Shown here: piece after piece, positions 36,207-48,200 of the stretch
Layout: each line of letters starts with the position of its first letter
How positions within the stretch are numbered: the first letter of the stretch is position 1
NCBI GenBank assembly: GCA_944474755.1
Contig: OX104117.1
Location: forward strand, 43,975,222 to 44,039,221
Direction: 5' to 3'
Origin: Limnoperna fortunei
Lineage: Eukaryota > Mollusca > Bivalvia > Mytilida > Modiolidae
Length of the DNA stretch: 64,000 bases
The notes under the pieces: generated by a model
What the model was told of the DNA's origin: nothing
The model's input: only the letters and a program-made list of their open reading frames with translations
Database searches by the model: none
Program-made: the position numbers and the translations under genes

Positions 36207-36920
36207 CATGTTTAAATTGATCTTGGAGACAATTTTTTACTACAGCTTAAGCCATGTAATATTTAAAAAGGACTGGTCTCTAAAAAATAAATGACAAGCC
36301 ACATTCATTAAAAATTGTTTCTATATGATTGAACCATGGAGAACTAAAGTTAGAACTATTTGATAAATTCAGTAACAATTTATATGAAACTGCAGAGAGT
36401 TTAGAATCTTTTCCGATTAATGTACGGGCCCAAAATGAAATCATTCGTAGTTTGATATCGAGTTCTATTGGAAAACGACCAAGTTCGCCATAAACCATAC
36501 AGCTTGGCATAGAAGATTTAAGGCGGAGAATAAGTTTACAAAATTTCAGATGAACCTTTTCAACAATATCATTATTTCCAAAGCCCCATTTTTCGCAGCC
36601 ATATAGAAGTATTGGTTTTACTAATTTATCAAAAAGGTCTAACTGGCAGCTAATAGAGTAATTATGTGCTCTCCCTTTTCTAATGACTTCATACATGGCT
36701 TTCGTGGCTTTTTCTGATAAATGTTTTTTACAAGCTCTAAATGTTCCTGTTCTAGAAAATATAACACCTAAATAATTAAATTCTTTTACTATTTCGATGT
36801 TTACATTATTATATTTAAAATTCAAGTTTAATGGTAAACATCCTTTTGAAAAAATCATGATTTTTGTCTTGTCTGTATTAACTTTAATGTTCCAGTAATT
36901 GCAATATAAATTGAATTTGC
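36207..36920 (-). pseudogene. LINE reverse transcriptase fragment (C-terminal)
   Basis: The minus strand, from about 36,919 down to the stop at 36,280, reads continuously for about 213 codons. It contains LYCNYWNIKVNTDKTKIMIF, the palm-to-thumb motif of non-LTR reverse transcriptases, then FNYLGVIF, KPILLYGCEKWGF and MVYGELGRFPIE. The polymerase core (including the YxDD box) and endonuclease are missing, so this is a dead fragment. It differs from the LINE at 38-42 kb, so a second LINE family is represented. It sits exactly where copy B departs from the tandem unit, next to a SINE. Confidence 0.85.
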
Positions 36921-37128
36921 AGAGCCGTTGTCAGCTATATAATGCCGTCCAGTTTTTATTGGCGAAGGAAACCTCCGACCTTCGGTAGGAAAACTGGCAT
37001 TTTTGTCAATTCAGAGTGGAGTCATGTACATCCTGCTCGCATTGTTACGCGAACCCGCAACCTCAGTGTTGACAGACCACGTGATCAATAGTAGACGAAC
37101 TACCTTAACCACTCGGCCACCGAGGCCC
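36921..37128 (-). mobile_element. tRNA-derived SINE, head intact
   Basis: Orthologous to the SINE at 12,200-12,420, but with the full head GGCCTCGGTGGCCGAGTGGT (minus strand) and without the CATAGTACCAGGAG part of the central block. Confidence 0.8.
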
Positions 37129-37229
37129 GACTGTTAGAGATATCGCAATGAACGTTAATGCAATGTTCAGTGATGAATTGCGCCACTATGTAACATATCA
37201 CATTAAGGATTTTTTATTGTTAGTTGATA

Positions 37230-37275
37230 CAGGGACAGTCTATACTAATACTAATACTAGTATAGACTGTCCCTG
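37230..37275. repeat. Perfect 18-bp hairpin
   Basis: CAGGGACAGTCTATACTA (37,230-37,247) and its exact complement TAGTATAGACTGTCCCTG (37,258-37,275) enclose the loop ATACTAATAC. It is found only in copy B, within DNA absent from the tandem units. Candidate element end or two abutting short element ends. Confidence 0.85.
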
Positions 37276-37757
37276 GTTGATAGTATAACTTAGTAAATCG
37301 ATACTTAGAATGCTTAGAATGTCTCTTGGAACAACGACTGGCAAACTCATTTTATGATATCACTGTTCATCCACTGTCTGAAAGACTCTATCGTAGGTTA
37401 GGAATTGTCGAGGTAAAGATAAAAATAATACCGAATGTATAAGATCCCGTTGTGAGGGGTGAGAATCAATATAAATGGGAAGTTCCGAAATGGTTGTCTA
37501 CACGATATGACAGGATAAAAAAGTATTCAACCGTAGGAAAATTGTCCACAGCCCATGTAAAAGACATACCATTATCGATCTGTTGGTTTTCGTCTTAAAG
37601 TTGGGAATTGTGGAGCCAATTACGCCGGCACTGGTGAAGGTTCCAAGGGCTTAACCCAGAGAGCTTACTAACGTGCATCTAAGTGGAGCAAAGCGGAAGC
37701 CTTCTAGGTTAGGGTAAAGAGGGTTACACTACGGAAAGACTGGTCGCAAACCATAGT

Positions 37758-37847
37758 AGACAAGAAATGATATGGGTTTCACCCATATCCAGAGATGTTC
37801 GATTTATGTGTTATAGGTGTATCCGATTTGGTTTAATAGGTTTTTTT
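37758..37847. other. Start of the interrupting segment; short hairpin
   Basis: GATATGGG-TTTCA-type-CCCATATC forms an 8-bp hairpin at about 37,769-37,789. Otherwise nothing recognised. Confidence 0.4.
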
Positions 37848-38159
37848 ATACCCCCCGCAAACTTGTTTGGGGGTATATAGGAATCACCCTGTCTGTCTGT
37901 CCCTCTGTCCACATCCCTTGTAAGCGCTTCTCCTGCTAAACCGCTTCACAGATTTTTATGTAACTATACATGAAGGAAGTACATCATATGTAGATGTGCA
38001 TAAAGAATTTCGTCGCTGTCGGATATTATTCAGGGGAGATAATTGGACTTTTTGTTAAATATAGTATTCAGTGGGAGACCTCGTGAGCGCAACTCCTCCT
38101 AAACCGCTTGATAAAATTTAATGAACCTTAGCATAAAGGAAGTACAGTATATGTAGATA
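37848..38159. mobile_element. TACCCCCCGCAAAC interspersed repeat, left part
   Basis: It starts TACCCCCCGCAAACTTGTTT, GGGGGTATATAGGAATCACC, then CTGTCTGTCTGTCC and TCCTGCTAAACCGCTTCACA, a pattern common in molluscan interspersed repeats. Two internal repeats each contain CTCCT(G/C)CTAAACCGCTT and GGAAGTACA. It is split by the LINE after TGTAGATA (38,152-38,159) and continues at 41,747. Confidence 0.7.
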
Positions 38160-38847
38160 GAGACAAGACAAGACAAGACAAGACAAAGTTTTATTTAAAG
38201 TCGGCACAATAACAACACATAACATAAGCTCTAAAGAGCTTTTTAACCGACATACAGTACATAATAAAGCCTACTGATAAGCTACATATAACTACATGCA
38301 ACACACATTAGCCACTCATATAAATAAACACTACTGACATACTACATTACATAAATGCAACATACATTAGCCACATACATAGCACTACAGACATATTACA
38401 TATACATTCATGCAACATACATTAGCCATAGCCTCTTACTTTATTTGAAAAACACAGAGGTTAAGATACCATTATATAATGGGATCGTAACTTAAGGAAC
38501 TTTGATCAAATAAAAAGAAGGTGAAACACATAAACTGGACGGACAACGTTGAAAAGAAGCTACAGTGGTACTACTTGTATAATTTACATGTAGGAATAAA
38601 TGGAACAGACAAGTAGTGGCAACATTGCATACCAAGCACTATAAAAGCAGCAAACGAAAACAGAAAACATGTAAATGCATATAATATGGACAGCACAAGC
38701 ATGCATACATAGAAACAGGCACTAAATACAATAAAATAGTTTATTTAATAAAACCAGGTATAAACAGAGAAGCACTGATTATCAAGCTGTTTATTGACAA
38801 AGCATCCGAGTTTACTTAAGGCTATGATAATATTTGTAACAAAGCAT

Positions 38848-40523
38848 TTATGAGCAGCATGCAGAGCAGTGACATGACTTGCCATTCCAAGAATTTATAA
38901 AATTTTTGAATTGAGAAAAGGATGATTCATTTCGGAAATGGTCTGGCAAGTCATTCCATGTTTTAGCTGCAAAATCTTTAAATGAGTTTAAACCATACCT
39001 TGTTGTTCTGACTCTTGGTATGTTTGCTGTATTCTGGTGTCTAAAATTATATTTGTTTTGTTTAATTTCAATTAAATCATGTAAATAGACTGGGCTTTGT
39101 TTATTAATTATTTTAAAAGTCTCAATGGCAATACACCTAATTCTTCTTATTTTTAGTGAGGGCATTTTGGATCTGGTCAAGAGTTCTTCATAAGAACTGG
39201 TGTTGTCATTGTAAATAAATTTTAAGGCTCTATCCTGGAGTTTTTCCATTTTATTTGTATTAAGTTCACTACAAAAGTGCCATGTTATGGGGCAGTAATT
39301 AAAATTTGATAATATAAAGGAATGATATTTTGTTAACCTACCCAATTTATTTAAATGTTTTCCTATTCTTTTTAAAACGTTTAGTTGTCTTGAAGCTTTT
39401 TTTACAGATATTGGCAATATGAGTATTAGATTTCAGTTGATAATCAATTGTTACGCCTAAGAGATTTACTTCACCTTCGCATTTAATTTCATTATTATTT
39501 ATGTTGAAAATTATGTTTTGTTCATGGGTTTTACTACCAATGGCAAGGGCCTGGAATTTATCAGGGTTAGCTTTCATTTGATTTATAGTAAACCAGTCTA
39601 TTAGTATTAGGCTGTCTGTTTCCAATTTAGTTATGGGTTCATCTAGGTTATATCCGGCATAGGAAAGAGTGTTGTCATCTGCATAGCTATAAAGTGATGT
39701 ATCATGTATGATATAGAAAATATCGTTTAGAAAAATATTAAACAAAACTGGACCTAGTATAGAGCCTTGTGGCACCCCTTTATAGATTTCTCCCCAATTA
39801 CTATAAGATGATCCCAATTTGACACACTGTTTCCTGTCCGACAAATAATCCTGAAGAAGTTTAAGGGATTTTTCTGAAAGACCATATGTTTTTAATTTAT
39901 CTAAAAGAAGATTGTGTGGGAGACAGTCAAATGCTTTACTTAAGTCCATTAATATTGCTGCAACATATTTGTTTTCATCTAATGCTGTTTTCCAGTCTTC
40001 TATTATTTTAAGTAATGTGGTTTGACATCCATACCCAGTACGAAAAGCAGAGAGGAAAGGGTGAAATATTTTATTAAAATAATCAGTTAATTGGTCATTT
40101 ATAGCCCTCTCAAAAAAATTTTGAAATGTAAGGTAGAATACTGACAGGTCTGTAGTTACTTTTATCTAGGGCATTATTCTTCTTATAACAGGGGACTACT
40201 TGGGCTTCTTTTAATTTCACAGGGAATTTTGAAGAGTTAATAGTTTTATTTATCAGATTAGTAATTGGTTTACTGATTGCTGGTTTAGCCAATTTCAATA
40301 ATTTTGGTGATATGCCATCTTTACCTGTCGCTTTTTATATGTTAGCTTTATTTATTTGTTTTTCTATGAAGTCGATATCAATTTCTTTAAATACAAGTGG
40401 TTCAAAATTTTGCTTATTTTCTTTTATTTTTGTTATACTTGGGTGTTCATCATTATCAGTTTTTATGTTAGGACCAATATCTTTTGCCACATTTATAAAA
40501 AAGTTATTAAATGTTGTGATCAT
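38848..40523 (-). pseudogene. LINE reverse transcriptase, frameshifted
   Basis: The minus strand reads FNNFFINVAKDIG (from 40,513), then a single TAA (about 40,332) inside the motif leading to KATGKDGISPKLLK, then NYRPVSILPYISKFF. One extra T in a T run (about 40,111) shifts the frame. Next come MDLSKAFDCLPHNLL (39,949), GVPQGSILGPVLFNIFLNDI, and the catalytic box SYADDNT (about 39,676). One extra A in a run near 39,397 shifts into VKKASRQLNVLKRI, then LSNFNYCPITWHF and the C-terminal CHCSACCS with stop at 38,848. All catalytic motifs are recognisable. The lesions are few, so the copy is fairly young. Confidence 0.9.
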
Positions 40524-41724
40524 TTATAATTTTATTATTCTCCTCTAGTATTATTTCATTATTATTTACATTTCCTTTGTTGCTTAAGAATGGTTTTATT
40601 GTAGGCCAGAAGTTATTTGATTTTGGGCCACCTGTACATCTTTCAAAAAAATATTGCTTTATTGAGTCTTTCTTTATTTTATTTACTAGATTTCTTTGTA
40701 TCCTGTATTTTTCCCAATTTGTATTAGATCTATGCTTTAAATATTTATTATGTAGCATTTTCTTCTTATAAACTGCTTTACGAAGGACACTATTCATAAA
40801 AGGGGCTGGTTTAGGTAGAGCTCTCCTACTTTTAAGTGGGGCATGTTTGTTAGCAATATTTATGAATACTGATTCAAAGTGGCTATATGCCAAGTCTACA
40901 TTACTATCAGAAGTAATCGAGTCAAAGTCAACTTTATTTAGATCTGATATGAAGTTATCTTGGGAGAAATTTTTTAAGCTTCTATAGCTTTTCATTATTG
41001 TTTTTCTTGTTGAAATATTTCTTTTGAATTGAACAGAAATGAAATTATGAACATCACTTAAACCACAATTAAAATTTAAAACATTCATGCATTGATTCGG
41101 AGCGTTTGTGAGGATGACATCATTTAAACTAGGGTTTGCATTTTTTGTAAAGCATGTTGGATCTTTCACAAGATTATGTAAATCAAAAATATCACAAACA
41201 GATGTTAGGGGACTTGACTTGTCATGATTTAGCATGTCATAATTCATATCACCAATGAACATAAAATTGTCATACAAGGTTGTAATCGTATCAGCTAATT
41301 TGATAAAATCATCATTCAAATCACGTTCTTTTATTGACTGTGGGCGATATACACCATTAATAAGCCATTTGATGGTATCAATTCGAGTTTCTATAGCTAA
41401 AGATTCAATAATTTTGAAATCTAATTTACATTTTCTATCACAAGGTAAGTCTGCTCTGACATACACAGCTAGTCCACCACCATATCCTGATCTATCTTTC
41501 CTCCAGAAATGGTATCCATCAACAGTGAACTGAGCATCTGTAAATGACTCATCAATCTTTGTTTCTGCCAGAAACAGAATGTCAACACTATTGGTCTCAA
41601 GGAGTTCTTTAATATGGCAGAATTTATATCGTAGGCTATTTATATTAATATATGCTGTAATAAGTTTGTGAGGGTTGCTACGTTTAAGTCCCTTTACTTC
41701 GGCAAATATATCGTTTTCATTTTA
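40507..41724 (-). pseudogene. LINE apurinic-type endonuclease domain
   Basis: The open frame enters from about 41,724 (no ATG needed upstream; truncated) with ITAYINSLRYK-like sequence, then DILFLAETKIDESF (the catalytic Glu motif), GYHFWRKDRSGYGGGLAVYV, NGVYRP, MFIGDMNYDML and LSDVHNFISV (the terminal SDH-type motif, here SDVH). A linker with KAPLKSRR-like sequence (HAPLKSRRALPKPAPFMN) follows. It ends at a stop at 40,507; the continuation lies in another frame, so a single-base frameshift separates it from the reverse transcriptase. Confidence 0.88.
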
Positions 41725-41746
41725 ATTTTTTACAAATATAGAAGAT

Positions 41747-41880
41747 TGTAGATATGCATGAAGGGTTTTATTGACCTCGGATATCATTAAGGGGAGATAA
41801 TTGGACTTTAAAACGAAACGGGGGGGGGGGGGGTATCACTTTGTGAGCGTGCTCACAGCACTTGTTTCAATTTGTTTTAT
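41747..41880. mobile_element. TACCCCCCGCAAAC interspersed repeat, right part
   Basis: Resumes after the LINE with TGTAGATATGCATGAAGG, GGGGAGATAATTGGACTTTA (also at 38,035), a run of 14 G at 41,820-41,833 and the end TATCACTTTGTGAGCGTGCT, CACAGCACTTGTTTCAA. This confirms that the LINE split a pre-existing repeat. Confidence 0.7.
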
Positions 41881-42035
41881 TTGAAATTTCATCATATGCT
41901 GTAAAGGGTTACAAATATAGACGATTGTGGAAGGCAAGAAATAATCATCTTGATAATAATATCTCAACTTTAAGAGGAGTACTGTAATAAAAAAAGCAAA
42001 GTGTTGGAAAGACAAATGTTTACCGTACAATAACA
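41881..42035. other. Spacer, nothing recognised
   Basis: AT-rich. A 66-codon minus-strand open frame (41,836-42,036) has no recognisable feature. Confidence 0.4.
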
Positions 42036-42193
42036 ATACATTGACCTTTTCGGAATCACATAGTCACGTGGTTCTGTTGGGAAAAAAAGGGGGGGGAAAT
42101 CGGCTGTTATCGGGTCCTTCCGTCGGGCATCCTCGGAAGATCAGAGAAAAATACCGACAAGTCACAATTTCTTTTGATTTAATTTTACAATAA
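42036..42193 (-). repeat. Inverted repeat, arm 2, outer part
   Basis: The reverse complement of 33,130-33,256: ATACATTGACC, GTGGTTCTGT, GGGGGGGAAAT, CGGCTGTTATCGGGTCC, TACCGACAAGTCACAATTTC and TTGATTTAATTTTAC. It ends at ATAA, where the 1,338-bp array begins, and resumes after it at 60,056. Confidence 0.85.
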
Positions 42194-42209
42194 GGTGTCA
42201 AGACACTAA
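42190..42209. mobile_element. Array left end: ATAA duplication and terminal inverted repeat
   Basis: ATAA (42,190-42,193) precedes GGTGTCAAGACACTAA. The opposite end of the array complements it as GGTGTGTAAACACTAA, 13 of 16 identical. The first bases themselves fold (GTGTC-AA-GACAC). Confidence 0.6.
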
Positions 42210-45200
42210 AGGTGACCAATCAAATTTGGAACATATAAGAAAATAGTACTTAACAACAAAATAGTCCTGTTTATCTTAGTGTATATTAAAAACTACTAAC
42301 TGGATTTTAATGAATGAAAGTTTTTCTGAAAGGTGAATATATTAGAAAAAATTAGAGTCCTAACTTGCTCTGTTCTAATGGTGTTTAGTATGTTTTATGT
42401 CACATGCACTACATGACCTATAAACCAAGATTTTCTGAAAAGAAAGAGCTATTTTTAGAGTGGGGTTTACCCCGGAAGCTGGTTTTCTCTTGGAAGGTTT
42501 TAAAGAGGTCATGAAATTTTGAGAGAACATAGGCCTGTCACGTACGAGTCAGGATATATATGATGTCGGTCAAGTTGCGCTTAAGGTAAAAGAGCTGCTC
42601 TAATTAAAAAAATAACAAATTTAGTAGAAAATCTTAAAGAATTGGATTAGTGTTTACACACCTTTAATACATAAACACCATTTTGTCATATTCCCTCCCT
42701 TTGCCTGAAAATGTTTGAGAATGAAAGATTATAACCCATTTACTCATTTTAAATACATATTTGGTTCTAAACCATACTAGTGTCAAATTTCAGCCTAAAT
42801 ATTATATTATGTAACATTTTAGATTTTTTTGTCAATAAAATCTGTATTCTCTGCCTAGAACAGTGTGTTTGGAGTTAAAAAATATATTGTTTCAGTGTTT
42901 CTCAGTAGCAGGCAAGTCAGGTAATCTAAATATTAGGTCGCAAAGACATCTATGTTGCCACAAATATTGAATATGGTGCCTATTTTGTATTTTTTAGATG
43001 CGGAATTTGTCAATTGATACTATAGGACAGAGTCATACTAAAATTGTTCTTTTTGGAATTTTATTGTTTGTTGAGGTGCAATTCTATCTTGTTGAGCAAC
43101 AAGAAATATGAAATGGTTTAGTAGGAATGTTACAGATATTTAAAGTTTATAAGAGATCTAATATGCCATCTAAAAAAAGGGGGGGGGGCTGGTCCCCCAA
43201 CCTGAAACTTCAAATTTTTTTATTTGTGAGGTATAAATATAATGTATGTTTTTATTAGTATTCAGTATGTTATACTATAGTGTTAATGTGTGATGTACAT
43301 TGAAATTTACATCTGAACTTAGGAAATTGAATATATTGCAAATAATGCATTACTTGATCTGCAAACACAGTTTTTGCTGATTAAGTATGTGCGAAGTCAT
43401 TGAATCTTTTCCTGCGATTCTCCAAAACTGTTATATAGAATGCAAAGAAATTTTAGGGTGTTGGTCAGATATATTTAGGCTACAAATAGGCAAAATTTTG
43501 TACAATTTGATGGACAAATACATGCTCTTTAGGTGTCAAGACACTAAAGGTGACCAATCAAATTTGGAACATATAAGAAAATAGTACTTAACAACAAAAT
43601 AGTCCTGTTTATCTTAGTGTATATTAAAAACTACTAACTGGATTTTAATGAATGAAAGTTTTTCTGAAAGGTGAATATATTAGAAAAAATTAGAGTCCTA
43701 ACTTGCTCTGTTCTAATGGTGTTTAGTATGTTTTATGTCACATGCACTACATGAGCTATAAACCAAGATTTTCTGAAAAGAAAGAGCTATTTTTAGAGTG
43801 GGGTTTACCCCGGAAGCTGGTTTTCTCTTGGAAGGTTTTAAAGAGGTCATGAAATTTTGAGAGAACATAGGCCTGTCACGTACGAGTCAGGATATATATG
43901 ATGTCGGTCAAGTTGCGCTTAAGGTAAAAGAGCTGCTCTAATTAAAAAAATAACAAATTTAGTAGAAAATCTTAAAGAATTGGATTAGTGTTTACACACC
44001 TTTAATACATAAACACCATTTTGTCATATTCCCTCCCTTTGCCTGAAAATGTTTGAGAATGAAAGATTATAACCCATTTACTCATTTTAAATACATATTT
44101 GGTTCTAAACCATACTAGTGTCAAATTTCAGCCTAAATATTATATTATGTAACATTTTAGATTTTTTTGTCAATAAAATCTGTATTCTCTGCCTAGAACA
44201 GTGTGTTTGGAGTTAAAAAATATATTGTTTCAGTGTTTCTCAGTAGCAGGCAAGTCAGGTAATCTAAATATTAGGTCGCAAAGACATCTATGTTGCCACA
44301 AATATTGAATATGGTGCCTATTTTGTATTTTTTAGATGCGGAATTTGTCAATTGATACTATAGGACAGAGTCATACTAAAATTGTTCTTTTTGGAATTTT
44401 ATTGTTTGTTGAGGTGCAATTCTATCTTGTTGAGCAACAAGAAATATGAAATGGTTTAGTAGGAATGTTACAGATATTTAAAGTTTATAAGAGATCTAAT
44501 ATGCCATCTAAAAAAAGGGGGGGGGGCTGGTCCCCCAACCTGAAACTTCAAATTTTTTTATTTGTGAGGTATAAATATAATGTATGTTTTTATTAGTATT
44601 CAGTATGTTATACTATAGTGTTAATGTGTGATGTACATTGAAATTTACATCTGAACTTAGGAAATTGAATATATTGCAAATAATGCATTACTTGATCTGC
44701 AAACACAGTTTTTGCTGATTAAGTATGTGCGAAGTCATTGAATCTTTTCCTGCGATTCTCCAAAACTGTTATATAGAATGCAAAGAAATTTTAGGGTGTT
44801 GGTCAGATATATTTAGGCTACAAATAGGCAAAATTTTGTACAATTTGATGGACAAATACATGCTCTTTAGGTGTCAAGACACTAAAGGTGACCAATCAAA
44901 TTTGGAACATATAAGAAAATAGTACTTAACAACAAAATAGTCCTGTTTATCTTAGTGTATATTAAAAACTACTAACTGGATTTTAATGAATGAAAGTTTT
45001 TCTGAAAGGTGAATATATTAGAAAAAATTAGAGTCCTAACTTGCTCTGTTCTAATGGTGTTTAGTATGTTTTATGTCACATGCACTACATGACCTATAAA
45101 CCAAGATTTTCTGAAAAGAAAGAGCTATTTTTAGAGTGGGGTTTACCCCGGAAGCTGGTTTTCTCTTGGAAGGTTTTAAAGAGGTCATGAAATTTTGAGA

Positions 45201-48200
45201 GAACATAGGCCTGTCACGTACGAGTCAGGATATATATGATGTCGGTCAAGTTGCGCTTAAGGTAAAAGAGCTGCTCTAATTAAAAAAATAACAAATTTAG
45301 TAGAAAATCTTAAAGAATTGGATTAGTGTTTACACACCTTTAATACATAAACACCATTTTGTCATATTCCCTCCCTTTGCCTGAAAATGTTTGAGAATGA
45401 AAGATTATAACCCATTTACTCATTTTAAATACATATTTGGTTCTAAACCATACTAGTGTCAAATTTCAGCCTAAATATTATATTATGTAACATTTTAGAT
45501 TTTTTTGTCAATAAAATCTGTATTCTCTGCCTAGAACAGTGTGTTTGGAGTTAAAAAATATATTGTTTCAGTGTTTCTCAGTAGCAGGCAAGTCAGGTAA
45601 TCTAAATATTAGGTCGCAAAGACATCTATGTTGCCACAAATATTGAATATGGTGCCTATTTTGTATTTTTTAGATGCGGAATTTGTCAATTGATACTATA
45701 GGACAGAGTCATACTAAAATTGTTCTTTTTGGAATTTTATTGTTTGTTGAGGTGCAATTCTATCTTGTTGAGCAACAAGAAATATGAAATGGTTTAGTAG
45801 GAATGTTACAGATATTTAAAGTTTATAAGAGATCTAATATGCCATCTAAAAAAAGGGGGGGGGGCTGGTCCCCCAACCTGAAACTTCAAATTTTTTTATT
45901 TGTGAGGTATAAATATAATGTATGTTTTTATTAGTATTCAGTATGTTATACTATAGTGTTAATGTGTGATGTACATTGAAATTTACATCTGAACTTAGGA
46001 AATTGAATATATTGCAAATAATGCATTACTTGATCTGCAAACACAGTTTTTGCTGATTAAGTATGTGCGAAGTCATTGAATCTTTTCCTGCGATTCTCCA
46101 AAACTGTTATATAGAATGCAAAGAAATTTTAGGGTGTTGGTCAGATATATTTAGGCTACAAATAGGCAAAATTTTGTACAATTTGATGGACAAATACATG
46201 CTCTTTAGGTGTCAAGACACTAAAGGTGACCAATCAAATTTGGAACATATAAGAAAATAGTACTTAACAACAAAATAGTCCTGTTTATCTTAGTGTATAT
46301 TAAAAACTACTAACTGGATTTTAATGAATGAAAGTTTTTCTGAAAGGTGAATATATTAGAAAAAATTAGAGTCCTAACTTGCTCTGTTCTAATGGTGTTT
46401 AGTATGTTTTATGTCACATGCACTACATGACCTATAAACCAAGATTTTCTGAAAAGAAAGAGCTATTTTTAGAGTGGGGTTTACCCCGGAAGCTGGTTTT
46501 CTCTTGGAAGGTTTTAAAGAGGTCATGAAATTTTGAGAGAACATAGGCCTGTCACGTACGAGTCAGGATATATATGATGTCGGTCAAGTTGCGCTTAAGG
46601 TAAAAGAGCTGCTCTAATTAAAAAAATAACAAATTTAGTAGAAAATCTTAAAGAATTGGATTAGTGTTTACACACCTTTAATACATAAACACCATTTTGT
46701 CATATTCCCTCCCTTTGCCTGAAAATGTTTGAGAATGAAAGATTATAACCCATTTACTCATTTTAAATACATATTTGGTTCTAAACCATACTAGTGTCAA
46801 ATTTCAGCCTAAATATTATATTATGTAACATTTTAGATTTTTTTGTCAATAAAATCTGTATTCTCTGCCTAGAACAGTGTGTTTGGAGTTAAAAAATATA
46901 TTGTTTCAGTGTTTCTCAGTAGCAGGCAAGTCAGGTAATCTAAATATTAGGTCGCAAAGACATCTATGTTGCCACAAATATTGAATATGGTGCCTATTTT
47001 GTATTTTTTAGATGCGGAATTTGTCAATTGATACTATAGGACAGAGTCATACTAAAATTGTTCTTTTTGGAATTTTATTGTTTGTTGAGGTGCAATTCTA
47101 TCTTGTTGAGCAACAAGAAATATGAAATGGTTTAGTAGGAATGTTACAGATATTTAAAGTTTATAAGAGATCTAATATGCCATCTAAAAAAAGGGGGGGG
47201 GGCTGGTCCCCCAACCTGAAACTTCAAATTTTTTTATTTGTGAGGTATAAATATAATGTATGTTTTTATTAGTATTCAGTATGTTATACTATAGTGTTAA
47301 TGTGTGATGTACATTGAAATTTACATCTGAACTTAGGAAATTGAATATATTGCAAATAATGCATTACTTGATCTGCAAACACAGTTTTTGCTGATTAAGT
47401 ATGTGCGAAGTCATTGAATCTTTTCCTGCGATTCTCCAAAACTGTTATATAGAATGCAAAGAAATTTTAGGGTGTTGGTCAGATATATTTAGGCTACAAA
47501 TAGGCAAAATTTTGTACAATTTGATGGACAAATACATGCTCTTTAGGTGTCAAGACACTAAAGGTGACCAATCAAATTTGGAACATATAAGAAAATAGTA
47601 CTTAACAACAAAATAGTCCTGTTTATCTTAGTGTATATTAAAAACTACTAACTGGATTTTAATGAATGAAAGTTTTTCTGAAAGGTGAATATATTAGAAA
47701 AAATTAGAGTCCTAACTTGCTCTGTTCTAATGGTGTTTAGTATGTTTTATGTCACATGCACTACATGACCTATAAACCAAGATTTTCTGAAAAGAAAGAG
47801 CTATTTTTAGAGTGGGGTTTACCCCGGAAGCTGGTTTTCTCTTGGAAGGTTTTAAAGAGGTCATGAAATTTTGAGAGAACATAGGCCTGTCACGTACGAG
47901 TCAGGATATATATGATGTCGGTCAAGTTGCGCTTAAGGTAAAAGAGCTGCTCTAATTAAAAAAATAACAAATTTAGTAGAAAATCTTAAAGAATTGGATT
48001 AGTGTTTACACACCTTTAATACATAAACACCATTTTGTCATATTCCCTCCCTTTGCCTGAAAATGTTTGAGAATGAAAGATTATAACCCATTTACTCATT
48101 TTAAATACATATTTGGTTCTAAACCATACTAGTGTCAAATTTCAGCCTAAATATTATATTATGTAACATTTTAGATTTTTTTGTCAATAAAATCTGTATT

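Larger units (their letters stand above)
35065..37757. repeat. Second copy of the ASTE1 3' flank
   Basis: Collinear with 10,526-13,545 of the tandem unit but more diverged. It lacks the 350-bp TIR element (empty site 35,611-35,630) and the 421-bp MITE (empty site about 37,525-37,545). A LINE fragment (36,207-36,920) replaces 12,015-12,199, and different DNA replaces 12,421-12,660. It therefore records an earlier state of the locus. It breaks off at 37,757 and resumes at 61,878. Confidence 0.88.
38160..41746 (-). mobile_element. 5'-truncated LINE (CR1/Jockey-like), inactive
   Basis: An insertion of 3,587 bp flanked by the 8-bp direct repeat TGTAGATA (38,152-38,159 and 41,747-41,754). On the minus strand the order is endonuclease, linker, reverse transcriptase, 3' UTR (about 690 bp) and a (TTGTC)n-type tail at 38,160-38,187, as for target-primed retrotransposition. 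No ORF1 remains, so the 5' end is truncated. The clade is a judgement from the tail and motifs. At least three frameshifts and one stop make it non-functional. Confidence 0.9.
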
